In this document: positions 1-6,184 of the stretch, one piece after another
Layout: each line of letters opens with the position of its first letter
How positions within the stretch are numbered: position 1 is the first letter of the stretch
Assembly (NCBI GenBank): GCA_900541055.1
Contig: UQHZ01000040.1
Span: forward strand, 1 to 8,781
From: an uncultured Collinsella sp.
GTDB taxonomy: Bacteria > Actinomycetota > Coriobacteriia > Coriobacteriales > Coriobacteriaceae
Length of the DNA: 8,781 nucleotides
Reading direction: 5' to 3'
Position numbers and translations under genes: made by a program
The notes under the pieces: generated by a model
The model's database searches: none
Told to the model about the DNA's origin: nothing
Seen by the model: the letters and a program-made list of their open reading frames with translations, nothing else

Positions 1-42
1 CCCTAGAGTTCGTCGGCAGCGTCAGATGTGTATAAGAGACAG
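1..42 (+). other. Nextera sequencing adapter (library artefact)
   Basis: Positions 10-42 match the Illumina Nextera read-1 transposase adapter: the TCGTCGGCAGCGTC arm at 10-23, then the 19-base Tn5 mosaic end AGATGTGTATAAGAGACAG at 24-42. From memory, the preceding CCTAGAGT (2-9) is the Nextera XT i5 index S516, and the C at position 1 would be the last base of the P5 oligo. These bases were therefore added during library preparation. Real sequence begins at 43, and the DUF1846 frame is clean from there. Confidence 0.97.
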
Positions 43-43
43 C

Positions 44-769
44 CTCCAGATGGAAGGGGTCGATGATATTGGCATCGTCGAGGTCGACGGTGGCAGCCTC
101 GTACGCGATGTTGACCGGATGGTTGAGCGGAAGATTCCAGATGGGGAACGTCTCGTATTTGGCATAGCCGGCGTCGATGCCGCGCTGGTGCTCGTGGTAG
201 AGCTGGCTCAGGCACGTGGCGAGTTTGCCGGAGCCAGGGCCGGGCGCGGTGACCACGACGAGCGGCCGGGTGGTCTCGATGTACTCGTTCTTGCCGTATC
301 CGTCGTCTGAAACGATGCGTTCGATGTCGTGCGGGTATCCGGCGATCGGGTAGTGCAGGCGGCAGGTGACGCCGAGTTGCTCGAGGCGGTGGCGGTAGGC
401 GTCGGCGGCGGGCTGATTGGCGTATTGGGTGAGCACTACGGAGCCGACGAGGAAGCCGCGGGAACGGAACACGTCGATGAGTCGCAGCACGTCCTCGTCG
501 TAGGGGATACCGAGGTCGCCGCGGGTCTTGCCTTTTTCGATATGGTTGGCGTTGATGGCGATGACGATTTCCACATCGTCCACCAGACTTTCCAACATGC
601 GGAACTTGGTGTCCGGCTCAAAGCCGGGCAGCACGCGCGAGGCGTGGTAGTCGTCGAAGAGCTTGCCTCCGAATTCCAGATAGAGTTTGCCGCCGAATTG
701 CGCGATGCGCTTTCTGATGTTGGCGGCTTGCAGCTCGATGTATTTTTCGTTGTCGAATCCCTGGCGCAT
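44..769 (-). CDS. DUF1846 (UPF0371) family protein, N-terminal 242 residues
   Basis: The frame is open from the ATG at 769 to the adapter, so the 3' half is missing; family members are about 500 residues. The protein opens MRQGFDNEKYIELQ and carries the family's conserved blocks: LYLEFGGKLFDDYHASRVLPG (roughly residues 29-49), EIVIAINANHIEKGK, QPAADAYRHRLEQ, and a glycine-rich VVVTAPGPGSGKLATC stretch at 171-186. The last resembles, but does not strictly match, a nucleotide-binding P-loop. It ends in NIIDPFHLE. The family's biochemical role is not established, so no function is assigned. No signal peptide or membrane segment is visible, so it is probably cytosolic. An in-frame ATG at 781 is less likely to be the start: the GGAAAGGG ribosome site touches it, whereas 769 has about 11 bases of spacing and matches where the family begins. 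This is probably chromosomal backbone. Confidence 0.9.
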
Positions 770-791
770 AGAGGTCGGCATCCCTTTCCGA

Positions 792-801
792 ACGACGTCG
801 T
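792..801. promoter_or_regulatory. Palindromic operator-like site
   Basis: ACGACGTCGT at 792-801 is a perfect 10-base palindrome, just downstream of the predicted transcription start of the DUF1846 gene. The core GACGTCGT recurs as a direct repeat at 821-828, upstream of the -10 box. The pair therefore brackets the -10 element, as an operator would. No regulator is encoded nearby, so repressor binding is inference. Confidence 0.35.
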
Positions 802-811
802 AAACGGAAAA

Positions 812-840
812 ATTATACCGGACGTCGTCGGCAACAAAAA
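812..840 (-). promoter_or_regulatory. Promoter of the DUF1846 gene
   Basis: On the minus strand a perfect TATAAT lies at 817-812. Seventeen bases upstream is a weak TTTTTG (840-835) in the -35 position. The start site would fall near 805, leaving a leader of about 35 bases before the ATG at 769. The -35 element lies inside the T-tract of the upstream terminator, a compact terminator/promoter overlap. Confidence 0.6.
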
Positions 841-867
841 ATGGGATTCCCCGATGGGGAATCCCAT
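836..867 (-). terminator. Rho-independent terminator
   Basis: ATGGGATTCCCC (841-852) pairs perfectly with GGGGAATCCCAT (856-867) around a three-base loop. On the minus strand the stem is followed by a run of Ts (complement of A836-A841). This is a textbook intrinsic terminator for minus-strand transcription coming from the right, such as the toxin/immunity operon. On the plus strand no T-run follows, so it is not bidirectional. Confidence 0.88.
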
Positions 868-915
868 TCGTCATAGAGAGCAATTACTCCCGAGGAATGT
901 TGAACAGGGGTTTGC

Positions 916-996
916 ATGGCTCCCAAAAACGCGCTGGTTGAAACGTTGCCGACGACGCGTGCGCTCGAAGAGTATGCACGGGTGGCTTTGCGGTGA
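916..996 (+). pseudogene. Possible 26-codon remnant of a truncated gene
   Basis: An ATG at 916, preceded by ACAGGGG at a workable distance, opens a 26-codon frame reading MAPKNALVETLPTTRALEEY and ending ARVALR before TGA at 994. The peptide looks like the ordered start of a helical bacterial protein rather than random sequence, and it stops just before the toxin/immunity island begins. It could be the 5' stub of a gene interrupted by the island, divergent from the DUF1846 gene. I do not recognise the family, and chance is a real alternative. The rest of the 868-1015 gap shows nothing else. Confidence 0.25.
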
Positions 997-1015
997 TTTC
1001 CCAGACCGTTCGTTG

Positions 1016-1399
1016 CTAGGCGAGATATTTCTTTTTCCAGGCCTTCTTTCGGGCGTAAACGTTTTCTGTCATGTCGGAGTAGTCGTAATCAACTTTGAAC
1101 TTGCCGTTGGAATGGAGAATAAGCGTCATCGATCCCCATCTCTTTTCGGGCTTAAGCGCGGCCCTTTCAGGTTCAATGAACTTGTTGATAGCCATAAAGT
1201 TTTTCATCAAGGATGCCCTCGAAACGCCTTTTTGGTCAAAGCATTTAACGAAGTCGTCTTTTCCGCTGCCAGCAACGTAATACTCAATAGAGAACGCACC
1301 CTCGGCGTACTCGGCGTAAAACACGACCTTGCTCCAGTCTTCGGGGAGGGTTTCCTCAAGAATTGAAGCTATCCCTTGTAGCATCTTCTTTTCACTCAT
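1016..1399 (-). CDS. YezG-family (DUF600) immunity protein
   Basis: A 127-residue cytosolic protein matching the YezG/DUF600 immunity family in size and pattern. It has DWSKVVFYAEYAEGAFSIEYY near the start (21-41) and the diagnostic C-terminal block W88-GSMTLILHSNGKFKVDYDY at 88-107, ending with a Trp/Lys-rich WKKKYL tail. In Bacillus subtilis YezG neutralises the nuclease toxin YeeF. Here the gene follows directly after a toxin carrying the same type of nuclease tip, so it should bind and block that domain. Its ATG overlaps the toxin stop by one base (TAATG), and AAAGGA sits just upstream, so toxin and antidote are probably translationally coupled. It appears intact. Family assignment is firm; the exact partner is inferred from position. 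Confidence 0.88.
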   Translation of the reverse strand: MSEKKMLQGIASILEETLPEDWSKVVFYAEYAEGAFSIEYYVAGSGKDDFVKCFDQKGVSRASLMKNFMAINKFIEPERAALKPEKRWGSMTLILHSNGKFKVDYDYSDMTENVYARKKAWKKKYLA

Positions 1400-2676
1400 T
1401 ACATTTCCTTTGCAGTGTTAAGAAGAAACGTAACCGTCTCTTCGCCGTCAATAATGTCCGTGATAGCAAACGAGCTAGGCCTGAATGACCCGCCCTCATA
1501 AAGTGGCTCAACCTTGAAAAACACTTCAGCGCCGTCAGCCAAAGCATCGGCGCATTTTTGCTCGATTGCTGCATAGGCTTTTTGGTTAACCTCGCCGCCC
1601 ATGGCGACAATATTCTCAAGGCCATTTGATCCATTGAATCGGTCGGCAATCAGATGGCCTCTTTGATCAAAAAGCTCTTCAAACCCTTTTCCGATTGACT
1701 GGATAGTGTCCTTGATGGTCAAACGACCTTCGTGGGTCTTTAGTTGTAAGAAGCCTTCGGCCGATTCGACCCTACCCATTGCATCGGTAACGTATTTATA
1801 CCCATTGATCTCATAGCTCATGTTCGGAACGAGGTCGTCGCCAACGCGGTAAAGTTGCCCGAGATCGTCGGTTGCACACTTCACGCCGTCGATCGCAAAC
1901 TCGTTATTGGGAAGCAGTCGGTCGCCTTCGTAAATTGCCTTTCCGGCATCATCCAGAATTCGTGAGCTTGCGCCCGATTCTGCTGCCTTTGAGGCAAGAA
2001 AGTTATTTAGACCTCGTCCGGCAAGAAGCGTTGCTGCCGTAACAGTTCCCGCAACGACTTCTCCGACGATATCCTCCTGAGATATCTCACCGTCTTCAGC
2101 GCCGGCTTCCAAGCTCTTTCCCATTTCGTCAAGAACGAGTACAGACCCAGCAGCGAGTGCTGCAGGGGCAGAAGCGGTGACGGCTACGGCACCAAGCGCA
2201 ACTTCAGTGGCGATTTCGCCTCCAGTTTCGACATAGTCTCCGATTTCCCGTATCTGCTCATCGGCTTCCATGAAGTCGCCCCAGGCGTTGGCTGCATCGT
2301 CAACAGCGTGTGTTTGCGCGGTTTTCACCGCTGCTTCTTCGTCTTCGGCCAGTAGTTCAATATTCGATTCAACACCGACATATGCGTTTTCTCCAACGTC
2401 GGCAACTCCAAGTACGAACCTGCCGCCAAGATAAGCTCCGTTCCTTGCGCCATCGCGGACAGTTTCGCCGGCAGCGTTGAGTGTTGGCTCGCATGCTTTC
2501 CAGGCGTCATCTGCGGCTTCTTGAACTGTTGAAATGCTCGCGGTTAGGACATCGCCGGAAGAAATATCCCGCCATGCGGCATCTGCACAATCAGCAACGG
2601 TGCGTTGCGCCTCCTCAAAGGCCAATCTCGTTTCGGTCGTATCCGGCATTAATTGCTCTATATTTTCAAACGCCAT
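1399..2676 (-). CDS. Polymorphic toxin with C-terminal DNA/RNA non-specific endonuclease domain
   Basis: A 425-residue protein in three parts. Residues 1-150 are Ala/Glu-rich, helical and of no family I recognise; there is no LXG motif and no signal peptide. Residues 155-225 hold hydrophobic Ala/Val stretches that may insert into or cross a membrane. At 255-303 are two tandem copies of a (L/V)PN-x2-(F/Y)-x-I-(D/N)G unit typical of the joint before toxin tips. Residues 305-420 form an Endonuclease_NS_2-type nuclease: D337-Q-RGH341-LIADRF with the probable catalytic His, then GSNGLENIV with N355, VNQ at 363-365, and VEPLYEGGSFRPSSFAI at 389-405. This is the same tip as YeeF. It degrades nucleic acid in a target cell. 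The ATG follows the upstream stop TAA with no gap and has only a weak ribosome site, so it is probably translated by coupling. The gene is complete. The delivery route is unknown. Confidence 0.85.
   Translation of the reverse strand: MAFENIEQLMPDTTETRLAFEEAQRTVADCADAAWRDISSGDVLTASISTVQEAADDAWKACEPTLNAAGETVRDGARNGAYLGGRFVLGVADVGENAYVGVESNIELLAEDEEAAVKTAQTHAVDDAANAWGDFMEADEQIREIGDYVETGGEIATEVALGAVAVTASAPAALAAGSVLVLDEMGKSLEAGAEDGEISQEDIVGEVVAGTVTAATLLAGRGLNNFLASKAAESGASSRILDDAGKAIYEGDRLLPNNEFAIDGVKCATDDLGQLYRVGDDLVPNMSYEINGYKYVTDAMGRVESAEGFLQLKTHEGRLTIKDTIQSIGKGFEELFDQRGHLIADRFNGSNGLENIVAMGGEVNQKAYAAIEQKCADALADGAEVFFKVEPLYEGGSFRPSSFAITDIIDGEETVTFLLNTAKEM
1417..1764 (-). other. Nuclease tip domain of the toxin (Endonuclease_NS_2-like)
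   Basis: This segment encodes roughly residues 305-420 of the toxin. It carries the RGH catalytic motif, the following Asn residues expected to help bind the metal, and the conserved YEGxSxRPSS strand. All key residues of the family that I can identify are present, so the toxin is predicted to be active. Confidence 0.8.
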
Positions 2677-3387
2677 TTAGATCACCGGCCTTGTTTGAGA
2701 TAAGACCGCTGATACTTCGGCGAGTGCTGAGGCCTTTTCCGTTGTCTCGATGCCGGTACCCCTCTTTCTCAGCTCGTTGAGATGAGCGTTAAGCATCGAC
2801 TGAATGAACAGGTATTGGATTGGTCCCCAGCTTTCGGGTGAGGAGTCATCTTCGAATTTCCAGCTTGAAAGCAGATGGGAGCAAAGCCTCTCTTTGAGGC
2901 TGTCGGCAGATAAATCCCTGGCGTCGTCGAGGATGCGTCCAATATTGAAATACCTATAAGCACACCATTCAAACAGTGGCTTCCTCGAGGACAGAGGAGT
3001 CCTTGCCATCTCAATCAAGCGTGCCTTCATGGAGTCAGGTATGTCCATCTTGTGCACACAGTCGCAGAAGTTGTATTCCCTTGGCTCATCGAGCTTGAAC
3101 GGATTAAGCACACAAGAGTTGAGATAGCGAAGCTCTTCAGAAGAAGCCTTGTCCTTCGCGCTGTGCTTGCTCTGTGTCGGCGAGTACTCTAGGCCGCGTT
3201 CATGCGGTTCGATGTGACAGAGGACAGGTTCGATCCATTCGTTCTGATATATTGCTGCAACGCCTCGCTGAAGCTTTGCAAGCTCTTGGATTTGGCTCTC
3301 GTTAAGATTTGCCGCCTTGCCGATAAGCATCCTGTCGCCTTCGTCAGGCAGTTTCCAGGATAAGTCGATGCGATGATTCTGCCTCAA
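2677..3387 (-). pseudogene. C-terminal remnant of a HerA/VirB4-like ATPase, 5'-truncated
   Basis: The frame encodes about 236 residues. Its first recognisable part, WKLPDEGDRMLIGKAANLNE followed by QIQELAKLQRGVAAIYQNEW and IEPVLCHI, resembles the conserved C-terminal end of the helicase core in HerA/DUF87-type ATP-binding proteins. The Walker A and B motifs, which lie upstream in such proteins, are absent. The remaining ~180 residues are an extension I do not recognise. Homology seems to stop near 3360; just beyond lies an IS66 end and an in-frame TGA at 3412-3414, so the gene was cut by IS activity. The frame can start only at TTG 3387 or an internal ATG at 3330 with a GAAGG-like site. Its stop abuts the toxin ATG, which points to an operon in which the intact ATPase may have powered toxin delivery. 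The family call is from memory of the motif. Confidence 0.55.
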
Positions 3388-3406
3388 GCCCAGCGGGTTG
3401 TTAAGG

Positions 3407-3427
3407 CGCGGTCATTTTGGCGCTTAC
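3407..3427 (-). repeat. IS66-type terminal inverted repeat (left-end remnant)
   Basis: Read on the minus strand, this begins GTAAGCG and ends ATGACCGCG. It matches the repeat at 4810-4830 at 20 of 21 positions, in inverted orientation. GTAAGCG is the usual outer terminus of IS66-family elements. The outermost base is 3427, so the parent element extended toward lower coordinates. At most about 60 bases of it survive before ATPase sequence begins. Interior bases differ from the copy at 4810, as expected if this is the opposite (left) end. Confidence 0.75.
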
Positions 3428-3466
3428 ATCTCACTTTTGCAGACGTAGAACACGAGTATTGGAATC

Positions 3467-3474
3467 AAAGGAGG
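3467..3474 (+). promoter_or_regulatory. Strong ribosome binding site that fixes the MFS start
   Basis: AAAGGAGG is an almost perfect Shine-Dalgarno sequence, six bases before ATG 3481. It decides the start against the in-frame upstream extension that runs back through the IS66 repeat. Confidence 0.85.
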
Positions 3475-3480
3475 GTTCTC

Positions 3481-4806
3481 ATGCCAAATATCGGTAAGGA
3501 CGACCATCCGAAGCTGTGGTCGCTTATTTTCGTGCTTATCATCGCGCTGACCTTCTGTTGCTTCGTCATGGGCCAAGGACTCAACAGTGGAACCAGCGTC
3601 TTCCTGGCAGGCCAAGGTTACGGTGCGAGCCTTGCCGGCGTACTTGCACTCGTCTTCTCCATTGCCGCCGCGTTAGCACGACTGTTCGTCGGCCCTGTTA
3701 TCGACAACGGCAAGTGCTCACTCGTTATCATCGCCGGCATCGCTATCCTCATAGCAGGAACAGCACTGTCCGCTGTCGTTCAAGGCATCCCCCTCTTCAC
3801 AATCAGCCGTTTGCTGCAAGGCGTGGGCTTTGGCGCAGCAACAACAGCAGCCTCGACCGCCGCAGCAAGCGTCTTACCGCAAGAACGGCTCGGCGAAGGC
3901 ATTGGATACCACGGCCTCGGACAGGCTATCGCCATGAGCATCGGCCCAGCCTTCGCGCTTTACCTAGTAGGAACCGATCCCTCAACGAACCTCTATGTCG
4001 GCCTTGCCCTGGTTGGGTTTGCAGGGCTTGTAATCGCCCTCAACGCACGCTATGAAAGTAAATGGCAAACTCTGCCAAGCTCCAGCGCATACCGAATCAA
4101 AATGGAAACCCGGCTCGAACTCGACTCAAAAGACGGGCAGGCACCCAGCCCCACCACAGTAACTACATCCGAAACAATTAACAGTGAAAAGTATCCTGAA
4201 GGCGACCAGGTGTCCAAGAGAACCCTGCGTGACTCATTCAACATCTTCGAGCCGCGCGCATTGCCTGGCGCCATCCCACAGATGATCATGTGCCCCACTT
4301 TTGGCTTTGGCGTCTTCTTTGCTGGTCTGTACGGTACTACTCTCGGCTATACCCACGCCGGTCTCTTCTACACCATCAGCGCGGTAAGCATGATTATCAT
4401 TCGCATGATTTCAAAGCATTTCATGGACACCGTACCTGCAATCAAAACAATGACCGGAGCCGTCGCGTGCGGCATCCTCTGCTGCCTTATGCTACTTGCC
4501 GCACCGTACGGGGAACCTGTCTTCCTGGCGTCCGGAATCTTCTATGGTCTCGCCACTGGCATAAGCCTGCCACTTAATCAAAGCGTAGCGGTAAAGAACA
4601 CCCCGCCAGAGCGCTGGGGCGCCGCAAACGCCCTGTTCCTGCTCGCCAATGACATCGGCATTGGCTTCGCAAGCGTAATCTGGGGCGTTATCAATGACTC
4701 ATTCGGGTTCCAGACAAGCATCGTCTGCGTCATTGTCTGCCTTATCGCAAGCTACGCATCCGCCTGGATCGTCTACCCCGCCCGCGACAAGCGGTGGAGG
4801 CATTAG
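3481..4806 (+). CDS. MFS transporter, 12 membrane spans, substrate unknown
   Basis: A 441-residue integral membrane protein of the major facilitator superfamily. The N-half has spans at roughly 14-31, 49-68, 80-100, 105-128, 145-163 and 171-188. The C-half has spans at about 265-283, 291-310, 324-341, 346-368, 380-400 and 410-431. A motif-A-like loop GPVIDNGKCS (71-80) follows span 2, and a typical span-4 segment SRLLQGVGFGAATTAA is at 109-124. A polar, mostly uncharged central loop (190-255) joins the halves. The fold indicates proton-driven export or exchange; the substrate cannot be read from sequence. ATG 3481 is chosen because AAAGGAGG (3467-3474) sits 6 bases ahead; a start at 3373 would include IS66 repeat sequence. 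The gene is alone on its strand and ends 3 bases before an IS66 end, so it is bracketed by IS66 repeats and may be a mobilised cargo gene. No convincing promoter is visible in 3428-3466. Confidence 0.9.
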   Translation: MPNIGKDDHPKLWSLIFVLIIALTFCCFVMGQGLNSGTSVFLAGQGYGASLAGVLALVFSIAAALARLFVGPVIDNGKCSLVIIAGIAILIAGTALSAVVQGIPLFTISRLLQGVGFGAATTAASTAAASVLPQERLGEGIGYHGLGQAIAMSIGPAFALYLVGTDPSTNLYVGLALVGFAGLVIALNARYESKWQTLPSSSAYRIKMETRLELDSKDGQAPSPTTVTTSETINSEKYPEGDQVSKRTLRDSFNIFEPRALPGAIPQMIMCPTFGFGVFFAGLYGTTLGYTHAGLFYTISAVSMIIIRMISKHFMDTVPAIKTMTGAVACGILCCLMLLAAPYGEPVFLASGIFYGLATGISLPLNQSVAVKNTPPERWGAANALFLLANDIGIGFASVIWGVINDSFGFQTSIVCVIVCLIASYASAWIVYPARDKRWRH

Positions 4807-4809
4807 AGC

Positions 4810-4830
4810 GTAAGCGTCAAAATGACCGCG
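4810..4830 (+). repeat. IS66 right terminal inverted repeat
   Basis: The sequence begins GTAAGCG at 4810 and ends ATGACCGCG at 4830. Its inverted partner is at 3407-3427, with one mismatch (T/C at the eighth base). It lies about 95 bases beyond the tnpC stop, where the right end of an IS66 element belongs, so the element interior runs toward higher coordinates. Confidence 0.85.
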
Positions 4831-4835
4831 TAGCA

Positions 4836-4888
4836 GGAAACGTCCAGGACCATTCCGGCATACGGATGGAAAAGTCCTGGACGTTTCC
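4836..4888. repeat. 15-bp perfect inverted repeat in the IS66 end
   Basis: GGAAACGTCCAGGAC (4836-4850) is perfectly complementary to GTCCTGGACGTTTCC (4874-4888), with a 23-base loop. It lies between tnpC and the IS66 right repeat and would form a stable hairpin in a transcript of either strand. Neither side has a clear T-run, so it is not a standard terminator; the RNA could still protect the element from outside transcription. The innermost GTCC-A/T-GGAC is itself palindromic. Confidence 0.8.
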
Positions 4889-4925
4889 ATCTTTGCGTTG
4901 CGGTATGCCTTAGGCCGCTATGTCG

Positions 4926-6090
4926 CTACAGGCCCTCCTCGGCGTTGTTCGCCATCTCGTCGTCGAACGCATCGGGGTCGATGTTAATTATGAAGTCGTC
5001 AGGCATCTCTTTGGCCTTCTCGGCAGCGGCTGGGTCGAGCTTGCAGGACTCAGGCACCCTATCCGACCACGGCAGGAACGAGTCCACAACCTCATCGGTG
5101 AGCTCGCCGGCGTTGGGCATCTCGGTCAGCAGCCACTCGACGTAAAGCCTGGGATTGAGCCCGTTGGCCTTGGCCGTGGTGGTGACGCTGTATATCGCCG
5201 CAGACGCCCGCGCGCCGCGCGGCGCATCGCTGAAGAGCCAGTTCTTGCGCCCTACGACGAAGATTCGCTGGGCCTGCTCGGCGACGTTGTTCGAGAGCTC
5301 CAGGTGCCCCGTCTTCGAGCACGTTCATGACGTAGGGCCAGAACTCCACAGCGTACTGCAGCGCACGGTGCGGCGCCAGCTTCGGCGAGGCTAGGGGAAG
5401 CTGGGCCCGCGCCCATCCCCCGAAGTCCTCCATGAGCGGGCGGAGCTCCGCGTCGCGGGCGGCCTTTCTGGCGCCCGGCTCCATGTCGTCGAACTTGGAG
5501 TCGACCTTGAACATGGCGTCGATCCTGCGCCTTGCCTCGAGCGCAACGCTGGCCGCAGACGCCGCCTTGGCGTCGCCGCCGGCGATCTTCACGATTTGGG
5601 CGAAGTAGCGGCGCACGTGGACGAGGCACGCCGTGTTGGCGATGTTGGGGTTGCCGAGATTGAAGTAGGGTTTGTAGCCGTTGGCGGTAAGCGTGCCGGA
5701 CCAGCCCGCAAGAAACTCCTGGGCAACGCCCTTCCTGCGGGTCTCGTGGTATTCGAATACATACACGGGCACGTTGCAGCGCGCCGAGCAGAACAGCCAC
5801 ATCCTCGATTTCTTCTTCGCCTCGCGGTTCGGCTCTTTCAGGACCTGAACCGTGGTCTCATCGGCATGAATCCTGACATGCGACAGCAGCTCGACCTTCA
5901 TTCTCTCATGGACCTTCGCCAGCCAGCGCGCGTGCACGTTCATCATCCAGTTCGCCATGTCCTGGCGCGATATCGTCGCGCCGCACGCCTTGAGGTCTGT
6001 CTCTATGCGGTAGAGCGGCAGCGACATGACGTACTTGCCGTTGACGATCCAGGCAAGCAGCGACGGCGTCGCAAACGAGCCTGGTATCGG
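4926..6090 (-). pseudogene. tnpC: IS66 transposase TnpC, truncated and frameshifted
   Basis: Translation from 6090 gives PIPGSFATPSLLAWIVNGKY, then MSLPLYRIETDLKACG, the conserved approach to the IS66 DDE domain. The first acidic residue is in RIHADETTVQV (Asp codon 5860-5862). At the usual second position (consensus DGY) the sequence reads TANGYKPY, Asn for Asp, codon 5680-5682. VLEDG then reads into an extra G: a GGGG run (5307-5310) shifts the frame, and dropping one base restores HLELSNNVAEQAQRIFVVGR with the third acidic residue and the IS66 C-terminal element, ending TAG at 4926-4928. About 388 codons of the roughly 500 expected remain. The protein once cut and joined IS66 ends as a DDE recombinase; it cannot do so here. 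The second fragment, from about 5306 to 4926, encodes 126 residues rich in Asp/Glu at its tail. Confidence 0.88.
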
Positions 6091-6119
6091 TGTTTGTGTT
6101 CAATTAGTTGTTGCGGGTT

Positions 6120-6144
6120 GGGGGTGGTGACGTTTTGTTGGACT
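6120..6144 (+). repeat. IS3-element inner terminal repeat, 3' end
   Basis: This pairs in inverted orientation with 7776-7800 at 22 of 25 positions; GGGGGTGG and TTGGACT are the shared blocks. It lies 41 bases beyond the transposase stop. The few bases outside it (6111-6119) do not match those outside the partner, so the exact element edge is unclear. Confidence 0.75.
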
Positions 6145-6184
6145 TCGTTGTCTGTATGGTCGTTGGTCAGTGTACCGGATGGTT

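Larger units (their letters stand above)
4810..6099 (-). mobile_element. IS66-family element, 5' part lost
   Basis: The right terminal repeat at 4810-4830, the 3' hairpin and most of tnpC remain. The tnpC frame is open only to 6099 (TGA at 6100-6102), where sequence belonging to the adjacent IS3 element begins. The tnpA and tnpB genes and the start of tnpC are absent from the window. Insertion 3 bases after the MFS stop codon would give ATTAGAGC (4802-4809) as one half of an 8-base target duplication. The other half is not visible because the far end is missing. Confidence 0.8.

Noticed and set aside
24..42. Tn5/IS50 mosaic end as a sign of a natural transposon
   Set aside because: It sits inside the full Nextera adapter with an index before it, so it is a library artefact.
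329..1366. Plus-strand open frame of 345 codons
   Set aside because: It lies antisense to the DUF1846 gene, the terminator and the immunity gene, and its translation shows no family features.
1399..2676. Toxin as a classic LXG/type VII substrate
   Set aside because: The nuclease tip and immunity partner fit, but no LXG-type N-terminal pattern is visible in residues 1-200.
3373..3480. Upstream extension of the MFS gene to 3373
   Set aside because: It would encode the IS66 repeat and lacks a ribosome site, whereas ATG 3481 has AAAGGAGG six bases ahead.
3407..4830. The inverted repeats as ends of one small element carrying the transporter inside
   Set aside because: The GTAAGCG termini face the transporter, so it lies outside both IS66 ends. 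A single element would have them facing outward.
4836..4888. Rho-independent terminator for the MFS gene
   Set aside because: The stem is perfect, but the loop is long and no T-run follows on either strand.
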